This document shows, piece by piece, positions 52,342-63,564 of a stretch of 64,000 nt of DNA (the stretch's first letter is position 1; each line of letters begins with the position of its first letter). Below the pieces are notes generated by a model, which saw only the letters and a list, made by a program, of their open reading frames with translations, was not told where the DNA came from and made no database searches. Source of the DNA: Dromaius novaehollandiae (lineage: Eukaryota > Chordata > Aves > Casuariiformes > Dromaiidae). The DNA lies in assembly GCF_036370855.1 (NCBI RefSeq), contig NC_088099.1, positions 29,780,501 through 29,844,500 on the forward strand, read 5' to 3'. Made by a program: the position numbers and the translations under genes.

Positions 52342-55300
52342 GTGAGGACAGAGGCATTATAGTATTCTGCTTCTGAACTTCAGGTGAGAACAGAATAGAG
52401 AAACAAGCTGCAGTTAAAAATGGTGTGGTTCGAAAAGGCCTTTCTTCATATAGCATGTTGATCTAGGCACAAGTAGCTGAAGCTGTAGGTGCTGGTTCTT
52501 CAGTACATAAATTACATTATAATGGCGTATATTTTAATTTTGTACAGGAAAAATGCTTGTATTTATTTTAATAAGCATTTGAAAAAGGTAATGAAGTGTT
52601 CTGACTATTCTTTTGAGTGGTTGTAACATGATAGTCTAATTACTCAATTTGTTGTAGGTAACTGCATGTTCACACTGGAGTTTCATGTAATATGCATGTG
52701 TTTTTAAAGCTCTCAGCACTCGCATCATGTGCCTGACTCAGTACATCAGAAAAGACTTGTTCCAGTATTCATTGTCAGTATCTGTTTCTTCAGAAATAGA
52801 CTGTTATCTTCAGAAAAATCAGTATTTTTATTGAATTTAAGAACACTTTATTGAAGGATTTACAGAATCACAGAATGGTTAAGGTTGGAAGGGACCTCTG
52901 GAGATCATCTAGTCCAACCTCCTGGCTTAAGCAGGGCCACCTAGAGCACGTTGCCCAGGACCATGTCCAGATGGCTTTTGCGTATCTTCAAGGGTGGAGA
53001 CTCTGCAGCCTCTCTGGGCAACCTGTTCCAGTGCTCTGTCACCCTCACAGTAAAGAAGTTTTTCCTCATGTTCAGATGGACCTTCCTGTGTTTCAGTTTC
53101 TGCCCATTGCCTCTCGTCCTATCACTGGGCATCACTGAGACAAGTCTGGCCCCATTCTCTTTACACCCTCCCTTCACATACTTACCCATATTAATAAGCT
53201 CCCCCCTCAGCCTTCTCTTCTCTAGGCTAAACAGGCCCAGCTCTCTCAGCCTCAGGGGACCTCAGGGGAGATGCTCCAGTCCCCTAATCATCTTAGCCCT
53301 TTGCTGGACTCTCTCCAGGAGCTCCATGTCGCTCCCGTACTGGGGAGCCCAAAACTGGACACAGTACTCTAGATGCAGCCTCGCCAGGGCTGAGTAGAGG
53401 GGGAGGATCACCTCCTTCGACCTACTGGCAATGCTCTTCCTAATGCACCCCAGGATACCATTGGCCTTCTTGGCCACGAGGGCACACTGCTGGCTCATGG
53501 TCAACTTGGTGTCCAGCAGGACCCCCCAGGTCATTCTCTGCAGAGCTGCTTTCCAGTAGGTCAACCCCCAGCCTATACTGGTGCATGGGGTTATTCTTCC
53601 CTAGGTGAAGGACTTGGCACAACCCTTTGAACTTCATGAGGTTCCTCACTGCCCAGCTCTCCAGCCTGTTGAAGTCCCTCTGAATGGTAACACAGCCCTC
53701 TGGTGTATCAGCCACTTCTCCCAGTTTTGTATCATCAGCAAACTTGCTGAGGGTGCACTCTGTCCCTTCATCCAGGTCACTGATGAATAAGTTGAACAAT
53801 ACTGGACCCAGTATTGACACCTGGGGGAGACCTCTAGCTGCAGGCCTCCAGCTAGACTCTGTGCCACTGATCACAACCCTCTGAGCTCTGCCTTTCAGCC
53901 AGTTCTCAATTCACCTCACTTTCCACTCATCTAGCCTGCACTTCCTGAGCTGCCTATGAGGATGTTACGGGAGACGGTGTCTAAAGCCTTCCTGAAGTCA
54001 AGGTGGACAACATCCACTGCTTTCCCCTCATCTACCCAGCCAGTCATCCCATCATAGAAGGCTATCAGTTTGGTTGAACATGATTTCTGCTTGGTGAATC
54101 CATGCTGACTTCTGATCACGTTCTTTTCCTCCACATGCTTAGAGATGACATCCAGGATGAGCTGTTCCATCACCTTTCCAAGGATCATGGTGAGGCTGAC
54201 TGGCTTGTAGTTTCCTGGGTCCTCCTTCTTGCCCTTTTTGAAGACTGGAGTGACATTGGTTTTCTTCCAGTCCTCAGGCACCTCTCCTCATCTTCAGTCA
54301 TCTTTCAAAGATGATTGAGAGTGGCTTAACAAGCATGTCTGCCAGCTCCCTCAGCACTCATGGGTGCATCCCATCAGGATTCATGGGCTTGTGGATGTCA
54401 AGTTTGCCTAAATGAACTCTAACCCAGTCCTCCTTGACCAAGGGAAAGTCTTCCTTTCTCCAGACTTTCTCCCTGGTCTCCAGAGTTTGGGATTCCTCAG
54501 GGTTGGTCTTAGCAGTAGAGACCAAAGCAAAGAAGGCATTCAGTGTCTCTGCCTTCTCTCTATCCTTTGTCACTAGGGCCCCTGCCCCATTCAGTAACAG
54601 GCCCACATTCTCCCTAGTTAGTCTTCCTTTTGTTCCTGATGTATTTAAAGAAGCCCTTCATGCTGTCCTTCACATCCCTTGCCAGATGCAACACCAAATG
54701 GGCCTTGGCCTTGCTTGTCGCATCCCTGCGTACTCGGACAATGTCCCTGTGTTCCTCCCAAGTGGCCTGTCCCTTCTTCCATCTTCTGTGCACTTCCTTC
54801 TTCTGTTTGAGTTTTGCCAGGAGCTCCTTGCTCATCTATGCAGGTTTTCTGCCCTCTTTCCTGAATTTCTTGCTCATTGGGATGCACCGTTCTTGAGCCT
54901 ACAGGATCCTTGAATATTAACCAGCTCTCTGGAATCCCTCTTCTTTCTAGGGTCCTATCCCATGGGATTCTTCCAAGCAAGTCCCTGAAGAGGCCAAATT
55001 ATATTCTCCTGAAGTCCAGGGTTGTGATCCTACTTTTTGCCCTGCCTCCTCCTTGCAGAATCCTGAACTCCACCATCTCATGGTCACTGCAGCCAAGGCT
55101 GCCCCCAGCCTTCACATCTCCTACCAGCCCTTCCTTGTTTGTTGGTACAAGGTCCAGCAGTGCACCTCTCTTCGTTGGCTCCTCCATCACCTGTGTCAAA
55201 AAGTTATCATCAATGCTCTGCAGGAACCTCCTGGACTGTTTGTGCCTAGCTGTATTGTCTTTCCAGCACATATCAGGGTGGCTGAAGTCCCCCATGAGAA

Positions 55301-56871
55301 CCAGGGCCTGTGATTGTGAGGCTACTTCCAGCTGTCTGTAGAAGGCCTCATCTACTTCCTCTTCCTGATCAGGTGGCCTGTAGTAAACACCCACAACAGT
55401 GTCACCCATGTCAGCCTGCCCTTCCTTACCCCTAAGCTGTCAGCCAGCTCATTGTCCACCCCTAGGCAGAGCTCGATACATTCCAGTTGCCCTCTCACAT
55501 AAAGGGCGACTCCCCCACCTCGCCTTCCTGGCCTGTCCTTCATAAGGGACCTGTAGGCATCCATGGCAGCACTCCAAGTCATGTGAACTCTCCCACCATG
55601 TCTCTGTAGTCGCAGTGAGATCATAGCCCTGCAACTGCACACCGATCTCAAACTCTTCCTGTTTATTCTCCATGCTGCGTGCATTTGTGTACAGGCACTC
55701 TGGGCACTTCAGAGGGGTATTCAGCAGGCTCGTTTCCCAGGAGGGATGCAAGAGGTTTTCCCATAGTCTTGTCATGTAGGTACTTACTTGGCTGCATGCA
55801 ATTGCTGGAGGTATCCCCACTTGAGCCCTGTTTTTCTGACTGCATGGTTTCTGTAACTCTCCCCTTCCTCTGTCTTTCCTGGTTTAAAGCCCTCCTTATC
55901 AGGTTGGCCAGCCTGTTGGCAAAGACACATGTGCCCTGTTTACAGAGGCGCATCCCATCTCTCCCAATCAAGCAAATTAAAAACATGAGTCTGCTGAGCT
56001 TTATTCTCTAATCTGTAAATATGTTTTCTTTATTGTACAAATGTGCGTCTTGAGTCATTGTGCAGGGTCAGATATCATTTCCTACTTAAATTTTCTACTT
56101 ATTACTTACCTCTACTTATTTATGTACTTTCAACTTCCATTTTCTACTTATTTATCACAAACTCATTTTTTCCCCCTAGTTTTCATACTAGTAAGCAAAT
56201 TACAAATATCCAGTGTTTCTGCAGGATATGCAGTTTATCAGGTTATAAACGGAAGTTCATTTAAATAGCCCTGGAAATATGTGAAAGCTTCACTCAGTTT
56301 CTTGTCAGGATCTTTCTGGGCAAAGTTGTTACTAGGCTAATACAGCGTGACAGGGTATTGTATCTGAGTATTGTCAATCACGTGGAAAAAGAAAATTGGT
56401 TATAAGCTGATAGTTACTGTTAAGTGGGAACATATAGCACAGATCTAGGAGGGCTGCTTAGGATCAGTGCATCGCCTCCCCTGCTAGTAACCTGGTGGGA
56501 ACAGTCAGTGCCCAAATTTAATGGCTTTTGTATAACATTTCCTTATAATTTGAAAGTTATCTGCACATAAGTGCAGAATAAATGCTTCTTATTTAGGGGT
56601 GGATCATCAATAATGAAAATGTGAAGAGGAAATGATTAAAAACAGAAATCCTCTGTTTAGAGGGAACAGGTCAGGTTGTCAAGAGTCAGGAACATCAACA
56701 AAAGAAATTGAGAAAGTTAACTTGCATGGTGAAATACTGGGAGCTGAGCAAGTCTGAAAATCTGGTCCACAAATGCAATGACCATCCTAGAAAAAATGAT
56801 GGTTCACAAGCTACGTGACTACGGCAGAGAAATTCTTACTCTCTCGCTTGTGCTTCTTATTGATCACTCAG
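52342..56871 (+). other. OSBPL10 intron (4.5 kb), mostly CR1
   Basis: It begins GTGAGG and ends TTGATCACTCAG. About 3.1 of its 4.5 kb is a single antisense CR1 element (52862-55985). The flanks at 52342-52861 and 55986-56871 are ordinary AT-rich intron with no features I can name. Confidence 0.85.
52862..55985 (-). mobile_element. Long CR1 LINE copy (near-complete ORF2), antisense to OSBPL10
   Basis: Read on the minus strand, it runs from the end of ORF1/start of ORF2 to the CR1 3' end. Landmarks: endonuclease start ARSMENKQEEFE near 55690; TETWW near 55600; GDF near 55289 and catalytic SDH at 55080-55088; RT entry DWKKTNVTPVFKKGKKEDPG near 54270; VDVVHLDFRKA near 53970; intact RT box FADD at 53731-53742; and post-RT segments down to about 52950. 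The 3' terminus at 52862 has the ATTCTGTGATTCTGTA-type octamer repeats. Domains fall in several frames with stops between them, so the copy is dead. About 3.1 kb is long for avian CR1, where most copies are cut to a few hundred bases. Confidence 0.95.
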
Positions 56872-57025
56872 GCACCTTTGGCAACACGTCACCAATTCTC
56901 TGAAAGAAGGTAATATTGATGCAGCAACAGAACACAAGCACCATCTTGAAGAGAGACAGCGAGCAGAGGAAAGGCAACGTATGGCTCTTACAACGCCATG
57001 GAAACCAAAGTATTTTGCCAAAGAG
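56872..57025 (+). CDS. OSBPL10: OSBPL10 exon (window exon 7): ORD C-terminal helix with PI4P triad
   Basis: 154 nt, entered in phase 2 and left in phase 0. The acceptor is ATCACTCAG|GCACC and the donor is AAAGAG|GTACGT. It encodes [20 protein letters not shown], then [16 protein letters not shown], then [11 protein letters not shown]. The K-x3-E-x3-R arrangement (K at 56936, E at 56948, R at 56960) is the conserved C-terminal headgroup-binding set of ORDs, equivalent to the K/E/R set in yeast Osh4. WKPKYF is the canonical lead-in to the terminal exon. Confidence 0.96.
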
Positions 57026-57783
57026 GTACGTACTTTATCTTTTTGAGACCCAATAGCATCTTTGTGCACGTGGGGATGCTGCTGTAAATCAATCAGCTTG
57101 TGGTTTTTACCATGGGCTATTGTTACTATAGATCACTGGATGTTTCCTTTGTTTTGTGTCACCAGAATTTGGTGCTCAGAGAAGAGCAATGGGCTGTTCC
57201 TTGTGCGTTTTTATAAACTTTTACACCTTCCCTTAGTTACATTTATTTTAACCTGAATTTTTAGTGGTGTGACCTGATGTTAGGCACCCTAAAGCTATAC
57301 TTTTTACCTTGAAATGCATACCTTGATTTGCAAACGCTCTGTGCTCACATCTCCTGCTAATCTTGATCTTGGCATATTAACGAGAACATGATCTTGGGAT
57401 ATTTGTCCAGTGTAAATGTGGAGATACTAAACAGAGTCTTGGATTTCATCTACTTTAACTTGGTGAAAGCTATTTCATTTAAGCTTTGCTCTTTCTGAGA
57501 GGAAAGGAGAAGGGGAAATAAGACTTAATTAGGGAATTACTGTGTGACCATATTGTTAAGTTATCCAGTATGTACAGCTATTTAAAACAGCAGTTCTCAG
57601 ACTTGCTTCTCTTCCCTTTTCTTTCCTCCTGCCTAAATTATTTGTAAATGCATTATGCACAGAATTTTCAGATGACAGTTAGGGTTTCTTGTGCCGATTG
57701 ATACTATTTTAGTTTTTATGTGTACGTACACAGATTCAATATGTATGAATCTTGTTTGTAAACTCTCTCTAATTTTCTTACAG
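57026..57783 (+). other. OSBPL10 last intron (758 bp)
   Basis: It begins GTACGT and ends TTTTCTTACAG. It is AT-rich with no repeat or gene recognised. Confidence 0.85.
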
Positions 57784-57828
57784 GGTGATGGCTGGCTGTA
57801 CTTGAATCCCCTCTGGAAGACCCATTGA
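57784..57828 (+). CDS. OSBPL10: OSBPL10 terminal coding exon and stop
   Basis: Coding part of the last exon: 14 codons plus TGA (57826-57828), entered in phase 0 after TTCTTACAG. It reads GDGWLYLNPLWKTH. The GDGW and PLWK elements are the invariant ORP C-terminus. The protein ends only two residues after PLWK, as in ORP10 and unlike the longer ORP9/ORP11 tails. The 3' UTR follows in the same exon. Confidence 0.96.
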   Translation, partial: GDGWLYLNPLWKTH

Positions 57829-58018
57829 CAAGATAGAGCTGTTGTCTCACAACATTTACCTTAAAGGCATTAAAATGATACAGTATATAACTTTAAGATG
57901 TCATTGAATAGTTCCTGTTATCAGAAGATACAAATGAGAAGCTATATACTGTGAATGATGCATCTCAAAATAACCACAAGCTCAAGTTAATTCAGGAGCC
58001 ATTTTGTGTGTATGTATA

Positions 58019-58098
58019 GACACACACACACACGCACACTTACATATATACACACATATATATACACACACAGTGTGTGTGTGTGTTTGTGTGTGTAT
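58019..58098 (+). repeat. CA/TA/TG inverted microsatellite in 3' UTR
   Basis: A CA repeat (58019-58034), then TATA/CACA units, then ACACACAC-A-GTGTGTGT centred near 58072 and a TG repeat to about 58098. CA and TG arms are complementary, so the transcript can fold into a long AC/GU hairpin. Confidence 0.9.
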
Positions 58099-58981
58099 TA
58101 TTTACACTACATGTAAACAAAGTATAAACACTAACAGTGATTTAAAGACCTTATCCCCTTAAGTGTTAGGGCATAAAACTCTCACTGGAATCAGGTAGGG
58201 TTCCCTGAGTTGAGTGCTTGCGGGATCAGGCCCTATGTTAGTATTTAAAAATACTTTTTTATTAGTACTGGTTAAGGTTTTCTATTTTTCACTTTTGCCA
58301 AAAAATGTTTTGCACTTAAAATGTGACTTGTCACTTAATGGCAGCCATTCAGTCTCAACAGTCATTGAGTAACTGACTTTGACATACGAGTGATACACTG
58401 ACTGCACTCTCTTTGGGATGTTGATTTAAGAGCATGTTTCCTATCACTGTAAGTGTCAATTTTCTGCCATCTTATAAGAAGTAGCAATACCTTCTCAAGA
58501 TCTTTGTTCGCGCTAACCCATTGTGTCCTCGCTCCTTGGTTTGTTTGTACTTCGAGATGTTCAGTAGATCTCTGGTCACTAGTGAGCCACCTGCTCTGAT
58601 AGTTTTGGTCTAGCCGGGTAACATCCTTGGCTATTGTCATGCCGATGCATTGGGTTAACCTGTCTTATCTGTTCTGTTAAATCACTGCTGGTGGATGGAG
58701 CTGTGGTCTTCAACCTTGCCCTCGCCTCAGCTTTCCACCCTCAGATGAGAGGCAGCGTAGCATGGCGGTAGCCTGTGTCTGAGCCACCCCAGTTCGCAGC
58801 CTGGCATTTCCAGTGACACTGCTGCTGCTGTGCTCATGTGATGACGCCAGACTGGCGGCTGAGGCTGGGCTGAGTCCTGCTCCAATGGGTGCAAGCCTTC
58901 CCCGCTAGTGGAGACACTGATTTCTTATGCTGCTGCTGTGAAATTGGAAAGAGCTTAAACGGTCAGAGCCCTGGATGCCAT

Positions 58982-58987
58982 ATTAAA
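58982..58987 (+). terminator. Candidate proximal poly(A) signal ATTAAA
   Basis: ATTAAA followed within about 20 bases by a GU/U-rich element (TTGTGTTTTGATTTCTTG). Use would give a 3' UTR of about 1.2 kb and exclude the Pumilio-type sites. Confidence 0.4.
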
Positions 58988-59524
58988 GCTCCAGGCAGAG
59001 TTGTGTTTTGATTTCTTGTCTTTGATTTCTTTCTTTTCCTTTTGGCCCAGTTAATTGCTTTCTGATGCTTTCTCATGAAGAGAGATAGAACCAACCTTCC
59101 CAGATAAATGATTTTCTGATGTAAAAGTCACTATTCAGTAAATTACTACACTAAAATAAGAACATTATTAATGAAACAAATGAAATGGGACATAATTTGT
59201 TTTGTAAAGTAATCAAACAATCTTGTAGTTTGATCTTGCTTTGTAAGCTAACCACTGTGACTCTAGGAAAATGGATTCTAAAAATTTGAAAGCTTAGTTG
59301 CATTTTAGTATTTGTTAAAAGATGTTTTTGAAAAAAAGTGACAAAAAGAAACAAATGTAAAATGTGCTGACTTCTGCTCAGTGCTTCTTTTTACAGTGCC
59401 CCTTTAAAAAAAACAAAACAAAACACTAGATTTCTAACATACAGTAGCATGGATGCCTACCTTTCTATAGTACTGATTAATTTTGTGCCTTTTGTCTGCT
59501 TTCTTAATGCAATAGCTTATGCTT

Positions 59525-59795
59525 TGTAGATATTACTCAAATATATTTAGGTTGAAGCACTGCTTCTATCTGTTCTGGTGTCTTGCATTTTATAATACTT
59601 TATTTTTTGGTAGATATTAAAATCTCTTGTGTAACTGAAAAGGCTATATAGAGGTGTGTACATAAGGCAGCATCCCATTAGCTGTTCATTTGGACATGAC
59701 ATTTAATAGATCTTTAAATTTTGAACTTCAGATCCTTATTAAATGAGCTGTGGTCGTCTTCTCTTCTTAAATGCTATTTTGTCTGCTTGTATATA
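59525..59795 (+). promoter_or_regulatory. Cluster of three Pumilio response elements in 3' UTR
   Basis: TGTAGATA at 59525-59532, TGTACATA at 59657-59664 and TGTATATA at 59788-59795 each match UGUANAUA exactly. All are on the sense strand of the predicted 3' UTR, spaced about 130 bases apart. Confidence 0.5.
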
Positions 59796-60949
59796 CTTTT
59801 TCTTGCACATTAGAAAGATTAGTGTTATTAATGACTTAAATCCTATTTTTAAAAAAAAACACGGACTGTATGAGCTTGGTTTTGTAACTGATACTTTTTT
59901 TTTTTAAAGAAAAATTATTTTTAGGTATAGTTAATGTTTTTCTGTAACAACATAAAAATGATGCTCTTGCAGTAAGCACTGAACTACTACCAAGTATCAT
60001 CAGGAAATCTCATCCTTTATCACCTGCAAGAATTAATTTATAATGGATCCATTCTTGTTTTAGAGCTTAGTCTGGTAAGTAACTAGAACTATTAATACCG
60101 ATTATAATATCACCACAAAGAACAATCGAAAATGCAGATTTAAACGCATGGAATGTATCCTCCCAGAACTTGGACTTTCATACACCAAAGAACTAGCCAC
60201 AAATTCATTAAAAATAGCAATTGAAAACCTCTTTTGTCAGGCATGCGGGCCTACACTGCTGAAAGAGTAGACCTCTTACAGCTTTGATGGTCTGACTGTC
60301 GAAGCTACAAAGATGCTGTAGCTCTTCTTTTAGGGAGAAATTTGAATAATTTCATGCTTGTAACTTACTGAAGATTTCTGCCTGCATGGTTGGTTGTTTC
60401 TGCATGCCGAGAACATTCCACTTGTGCTCTGAGAAATGCTTTGTTTTGATGCTGTGAAGAATCCCCTGATGCTGCCACCGTTTCTTTTCCAAAGTAACTT
60501 GGGAGAGGCAGGCATAAAAATAATCCTTTTAAAAAAAATCTTATCAACAAGAGATTCCAGAACAAGATTCACAAGAATTGTCATTTTATTTTTCTGATGC
60601 TTATGTATTCAGTAGATTTTACAAGACTGAAAATTAAGTATTCATGAGCCTTATTCTGTAAGTTGTTCCAATAGCTGTCTTAGACTTGCAAGTGAATATT
60701 TTCCTTTTCAAGTAGCCAATGTATAGTAATGTAAAAATCTACATGTACTTCAGGTCTTTTTTTTGTGCACACCTGTAGAAAGCCTATGCAACCTTTTTCT
60801 TCCTTTCTTCCTTTCTTTCTGTTTTCTTTCTTAAAGTAGAAATGGTTGGAACACAAATTTACACCTTTATCATTTAAAAGATGCTCTGGCAGTCTCTTCT
60901 GATTTGCCTTCCTTTCGTAATTTGTGAATTTAAAATGACAATGCTCATG

Positions 60950-60955
60950 AATAAA
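60950..60955 (+). terminator. Candidate distal poly(A) signal AATAAA
   Basis: Canonical AATAAA in CATGAATAAAAGATT, with a CA cleavage candidate about 20 bases on and T/GT-rich sequence after it. It is the best canonical signal downstream of the OSBPL10 stop before the apparent intergenic gap. Confidence 0.55.
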
Positions 60956-60975
60956 AGATTTGTTTCATTTAGCAG

Positions 60976-63564
60976 TGGGATACCCTTGCTCTTTCCATTG
61001 AAGCATTAATTGGTATTATTTACTCAGATGTCCAGAAGTGGTATACAACTTTGATGGTACATGCAGTCTATTTTCATGGTTCTGATATAAGCAACTTGTC
61101 AATTGAATCCTTTTCTTGTTTTTCTTCTTCTTCCCCTGGTTATTATTGTCACATACCTTATAGATAAGTTTTTGTTTAATTTGGACAGCACTGGGCAAAT
61201 AAGGGCTGGGCAGCATCAGAGCTAGGGAGTTTTACAAACATAAAGGAAACTAGGTTACAGTGTTCCCTTGTTGCTGAAAATATTATTTCATTTAAAGTTT
61301 GTAATTATAGAGATTCTTGATCAGTGTTGCAATAAGATGCAGCTAAAGACTGTTGTATGGGAAAAAAATATGCATATGGGAGACTTCAATGAGCCTGAGC
61401 TGTGTTTTTCAATTTTAGTGAATGCAGTTCTGGTTTATTCTAAATATTTGCCCACACTGTTGGAAACTGTCATGCCAGAACAACTTGTTATTATGCAAAA
61501 TGCAGAAAACAACACTGGCTGTAAATAGGACAGGAAATGCTATTCAATTGTGTTTGATTGCATTGCTTCAAGGCCATGGCTTGGAGGAATTTAAATTTGG
61601 TTCTGGGGCAGAGTAGCCTTGAAGCTTTGGCTGCTGTGGTTCAGACCAGAGCCTGGGGCTGAGCACTGCGGGGCGTCAGGCATTGATGTTGCTGATAGGT
61701 GTCTTGTAGCAGCTGGAATTAACACCAGCATCTCCCATGGTCACACAAGGATCTGTGCAATTTAATACACAAATAAGTAATACTGCTAAGCTAGCAAGAT
61801 CTTTAGTTGTCAGGTAAAAGCCAGGCTGCGGCTACTCTCTACCATCAGAGTAACTTTTCTCAGTGAACAGCACAGATATAGTAAGAAAGAGAGGACAAAA
61901 ACACCCCACCACTAAACCCTGTACCCTGCATCATCTGGCTGTCTAGCTAGCACATGCTGAAAACATGCATTCTGACATATCAAAAATAGCTTTATGTCCT
62001 TACCTTGGAGGAACCTAATCATTAAAATTAATTTGTTAGCAACATCCTCTCTGTTTTCTTGAACAAAGTTGGTGTTTTTAAATGTCCCATATTTTGAGCA
62101 CTCTGCAGGTCACATTTAGTTCCTCAGGACTACCACCAGCTGCAGAGGGCTTCCATAAAAATGGTGCATGTGGGAGGACAGGGGTGCTAGCAAACTCAGT
62201 GAGGAGGAAGCTCTTGCAAAGAGAGCTCCTGGGAGCTTTGATTACATTATGTCAAACAAGGTTACCCATTTGGCCTAGGTACATCACTGACAGTTCTAGT
62301 CACAGCAGAGTATGATTTTAGTTTTTATTGATAACAAGGCTGATATGTAGAAAGGGCTGAGTCACAAAGCAGTTAGCTGGGGTTTTTTTTTTTTTTTGTG
62401 AGTAAATATATCAAGATACTTAATTTTTTTCCCATTATGGAATTACCTACACAAATCAAGTAACTTCTCCTGGGATAAGCAATAGTACTGTCTGTTCTTT
62501 GCTTTCAGCAGGTGATGATTGAGTGACATGAAATTTAGCAATACTGGCTTCTAGACACTTGCCTTTTTACTTTCTTAGCAACTGAAGGCCATAGCCTGGC
62601 TTAAGCATTGTCCTTGGCCTAGCAGAACAATGAAGAATGTTCTCTAAGGAAATAAACTAGTGTGTAAGGTAGGTTTGGTATTGATGCAAGATTCAAGTGT
62701 TTTCCTTTGCTGGTACATGTGTGGTTGTGGTCTCTAGATGAGCTAGACATTACTTTAGCTGAATAATTCTCAGCTGCAGCTGAAGAACCAGGTAACTTAG
62801 ATGCAAGGAACCAAGGCAAGTCATATAATACCCGTCATCTTTTCTCTGGAGTATTTTTTTTTAAGTGGTTGCCTTAATGACTCCAAAGCAACTTCTCCTT
62901 TCCCTTCAATGCATAACATCTTCAAGCTTCCTCATCAATAGCAGACTTTAGAAGTTTCAAGCAGGTGGTAGGCAACTTTGAATCCAGGCTGACGTAAGAG
63001 TCCTTTTCTCAGCATTAGTTTAGCCTTTTCAAAACAACTTGAAAGAAGGCTATACAATCAGATCATATTTACTCATTTTTGGCTCTGTTTGAAAGAACAC
63101 TTGTCAGCTAAGGTGTAAAACAATTTTTGACAGAACTGTAAAGATACTTAAAGAGAATTTTTTTTTAAAGCAAGGTTATTTCTTACTGGTATTGAAGGGG
63201 TCAAGCTGTAGAAGCAAGATATTACAAATTATGCATCACACACTCACCCCTTGTATTTGCTTACATGCAAGCACAACAGCTTGAGCTTCTCCAGATGCTA
63301 TCAGGAAACACTGCTGCATGCATTTTTTGGGAGAGGCCTGCTGCTCTCTGAAGATACTAGAGCCACCTTGGATTCTCACCATAGTTTGGTCCTACTTTTA
63401 ACTTAAACTGGGAGGACATTAAGGAGCTGCTGTGGCTGCACTGCAGCAAGCTCATACAAGGTCAGCAAATTTGTATTATGGAGGTTGAGTGACTTAGTCT
63501 AGTAATAACTTATTTGGAACATGTTTTCAAGCTAATCACAACAGAAGCAACATGACACCCTTAA
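60976..63564. other. Intergenic stretch between convergent 3' ends
   Basis: No ORF with recognisable homology, no transposon and no RNA gene seen. It contains a T-run at 62382-62398 and an AATAAA at 62651-62656 that could serve as a later OSBPL10 end. If so, this interval would be partly 3' UTR. Confidence 0.55.

Larger units (their letters stand above)
1..60975 (+). other. OSBPL10: OSBPL10 gene, 3' portion (exons, introns, 3' UTR)
   Basis: Eight exons on the + strand, all with AG acceptors and GT donors, join in phase to an ORP-family protein segment of 521 residues plus stop. The choice among paralogues rests on recalled family sequence. The stretch [20 protein letters not shown], the phrase [11 protein letters not shown] and the ending NPLWK followed by a short tail match ORP10. 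The close relative ORP11 has a different central helix and ends in a longer tail. ORP10 is a peripheral lipid-transfer protein with PH and ORD domains. Published work on the family describes heterodimers with ORP9 and PI4P/phosphatidylserine exchange at ER contacts with Golgi and endosomes. The window starts inside an intron, so the promoter, N-terminus and PH domain are missing. Family identity is very secure; paralogue identity is nearly as secure. Confidence 0.94.
57829..60975 (+). other. OSBPL10: OSBPL10 3' UTR (predicted)
   Basis: Non-coding, AU-rich sequence directly after the stop. Candidate polyadenylation signals are ATTAAA at 58982-58987, with a GTTGTGTTTTG-rich stretch downstream (proximal end near 59000), and AATAAA at 60950-60955 (distal end near 60975). 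It contains a CA/TG inverted tract at 58019-58098, three UGUANAUA sites between 59525 and 59795, a GUGCCUU heptamer at 59485-59491 and a TTCC/TTTC repeat near 60795-60832. The endpoint is inferred; only cDNA or 3'-end reads would fix it. Confidence 0.7.

Noticed and set aside
54434..55341. Several 86 to 159-codon + ORFs
   Set aside because: They are reverse-strand shadows of the long CR1 ORF2, which is read on the minus strand.
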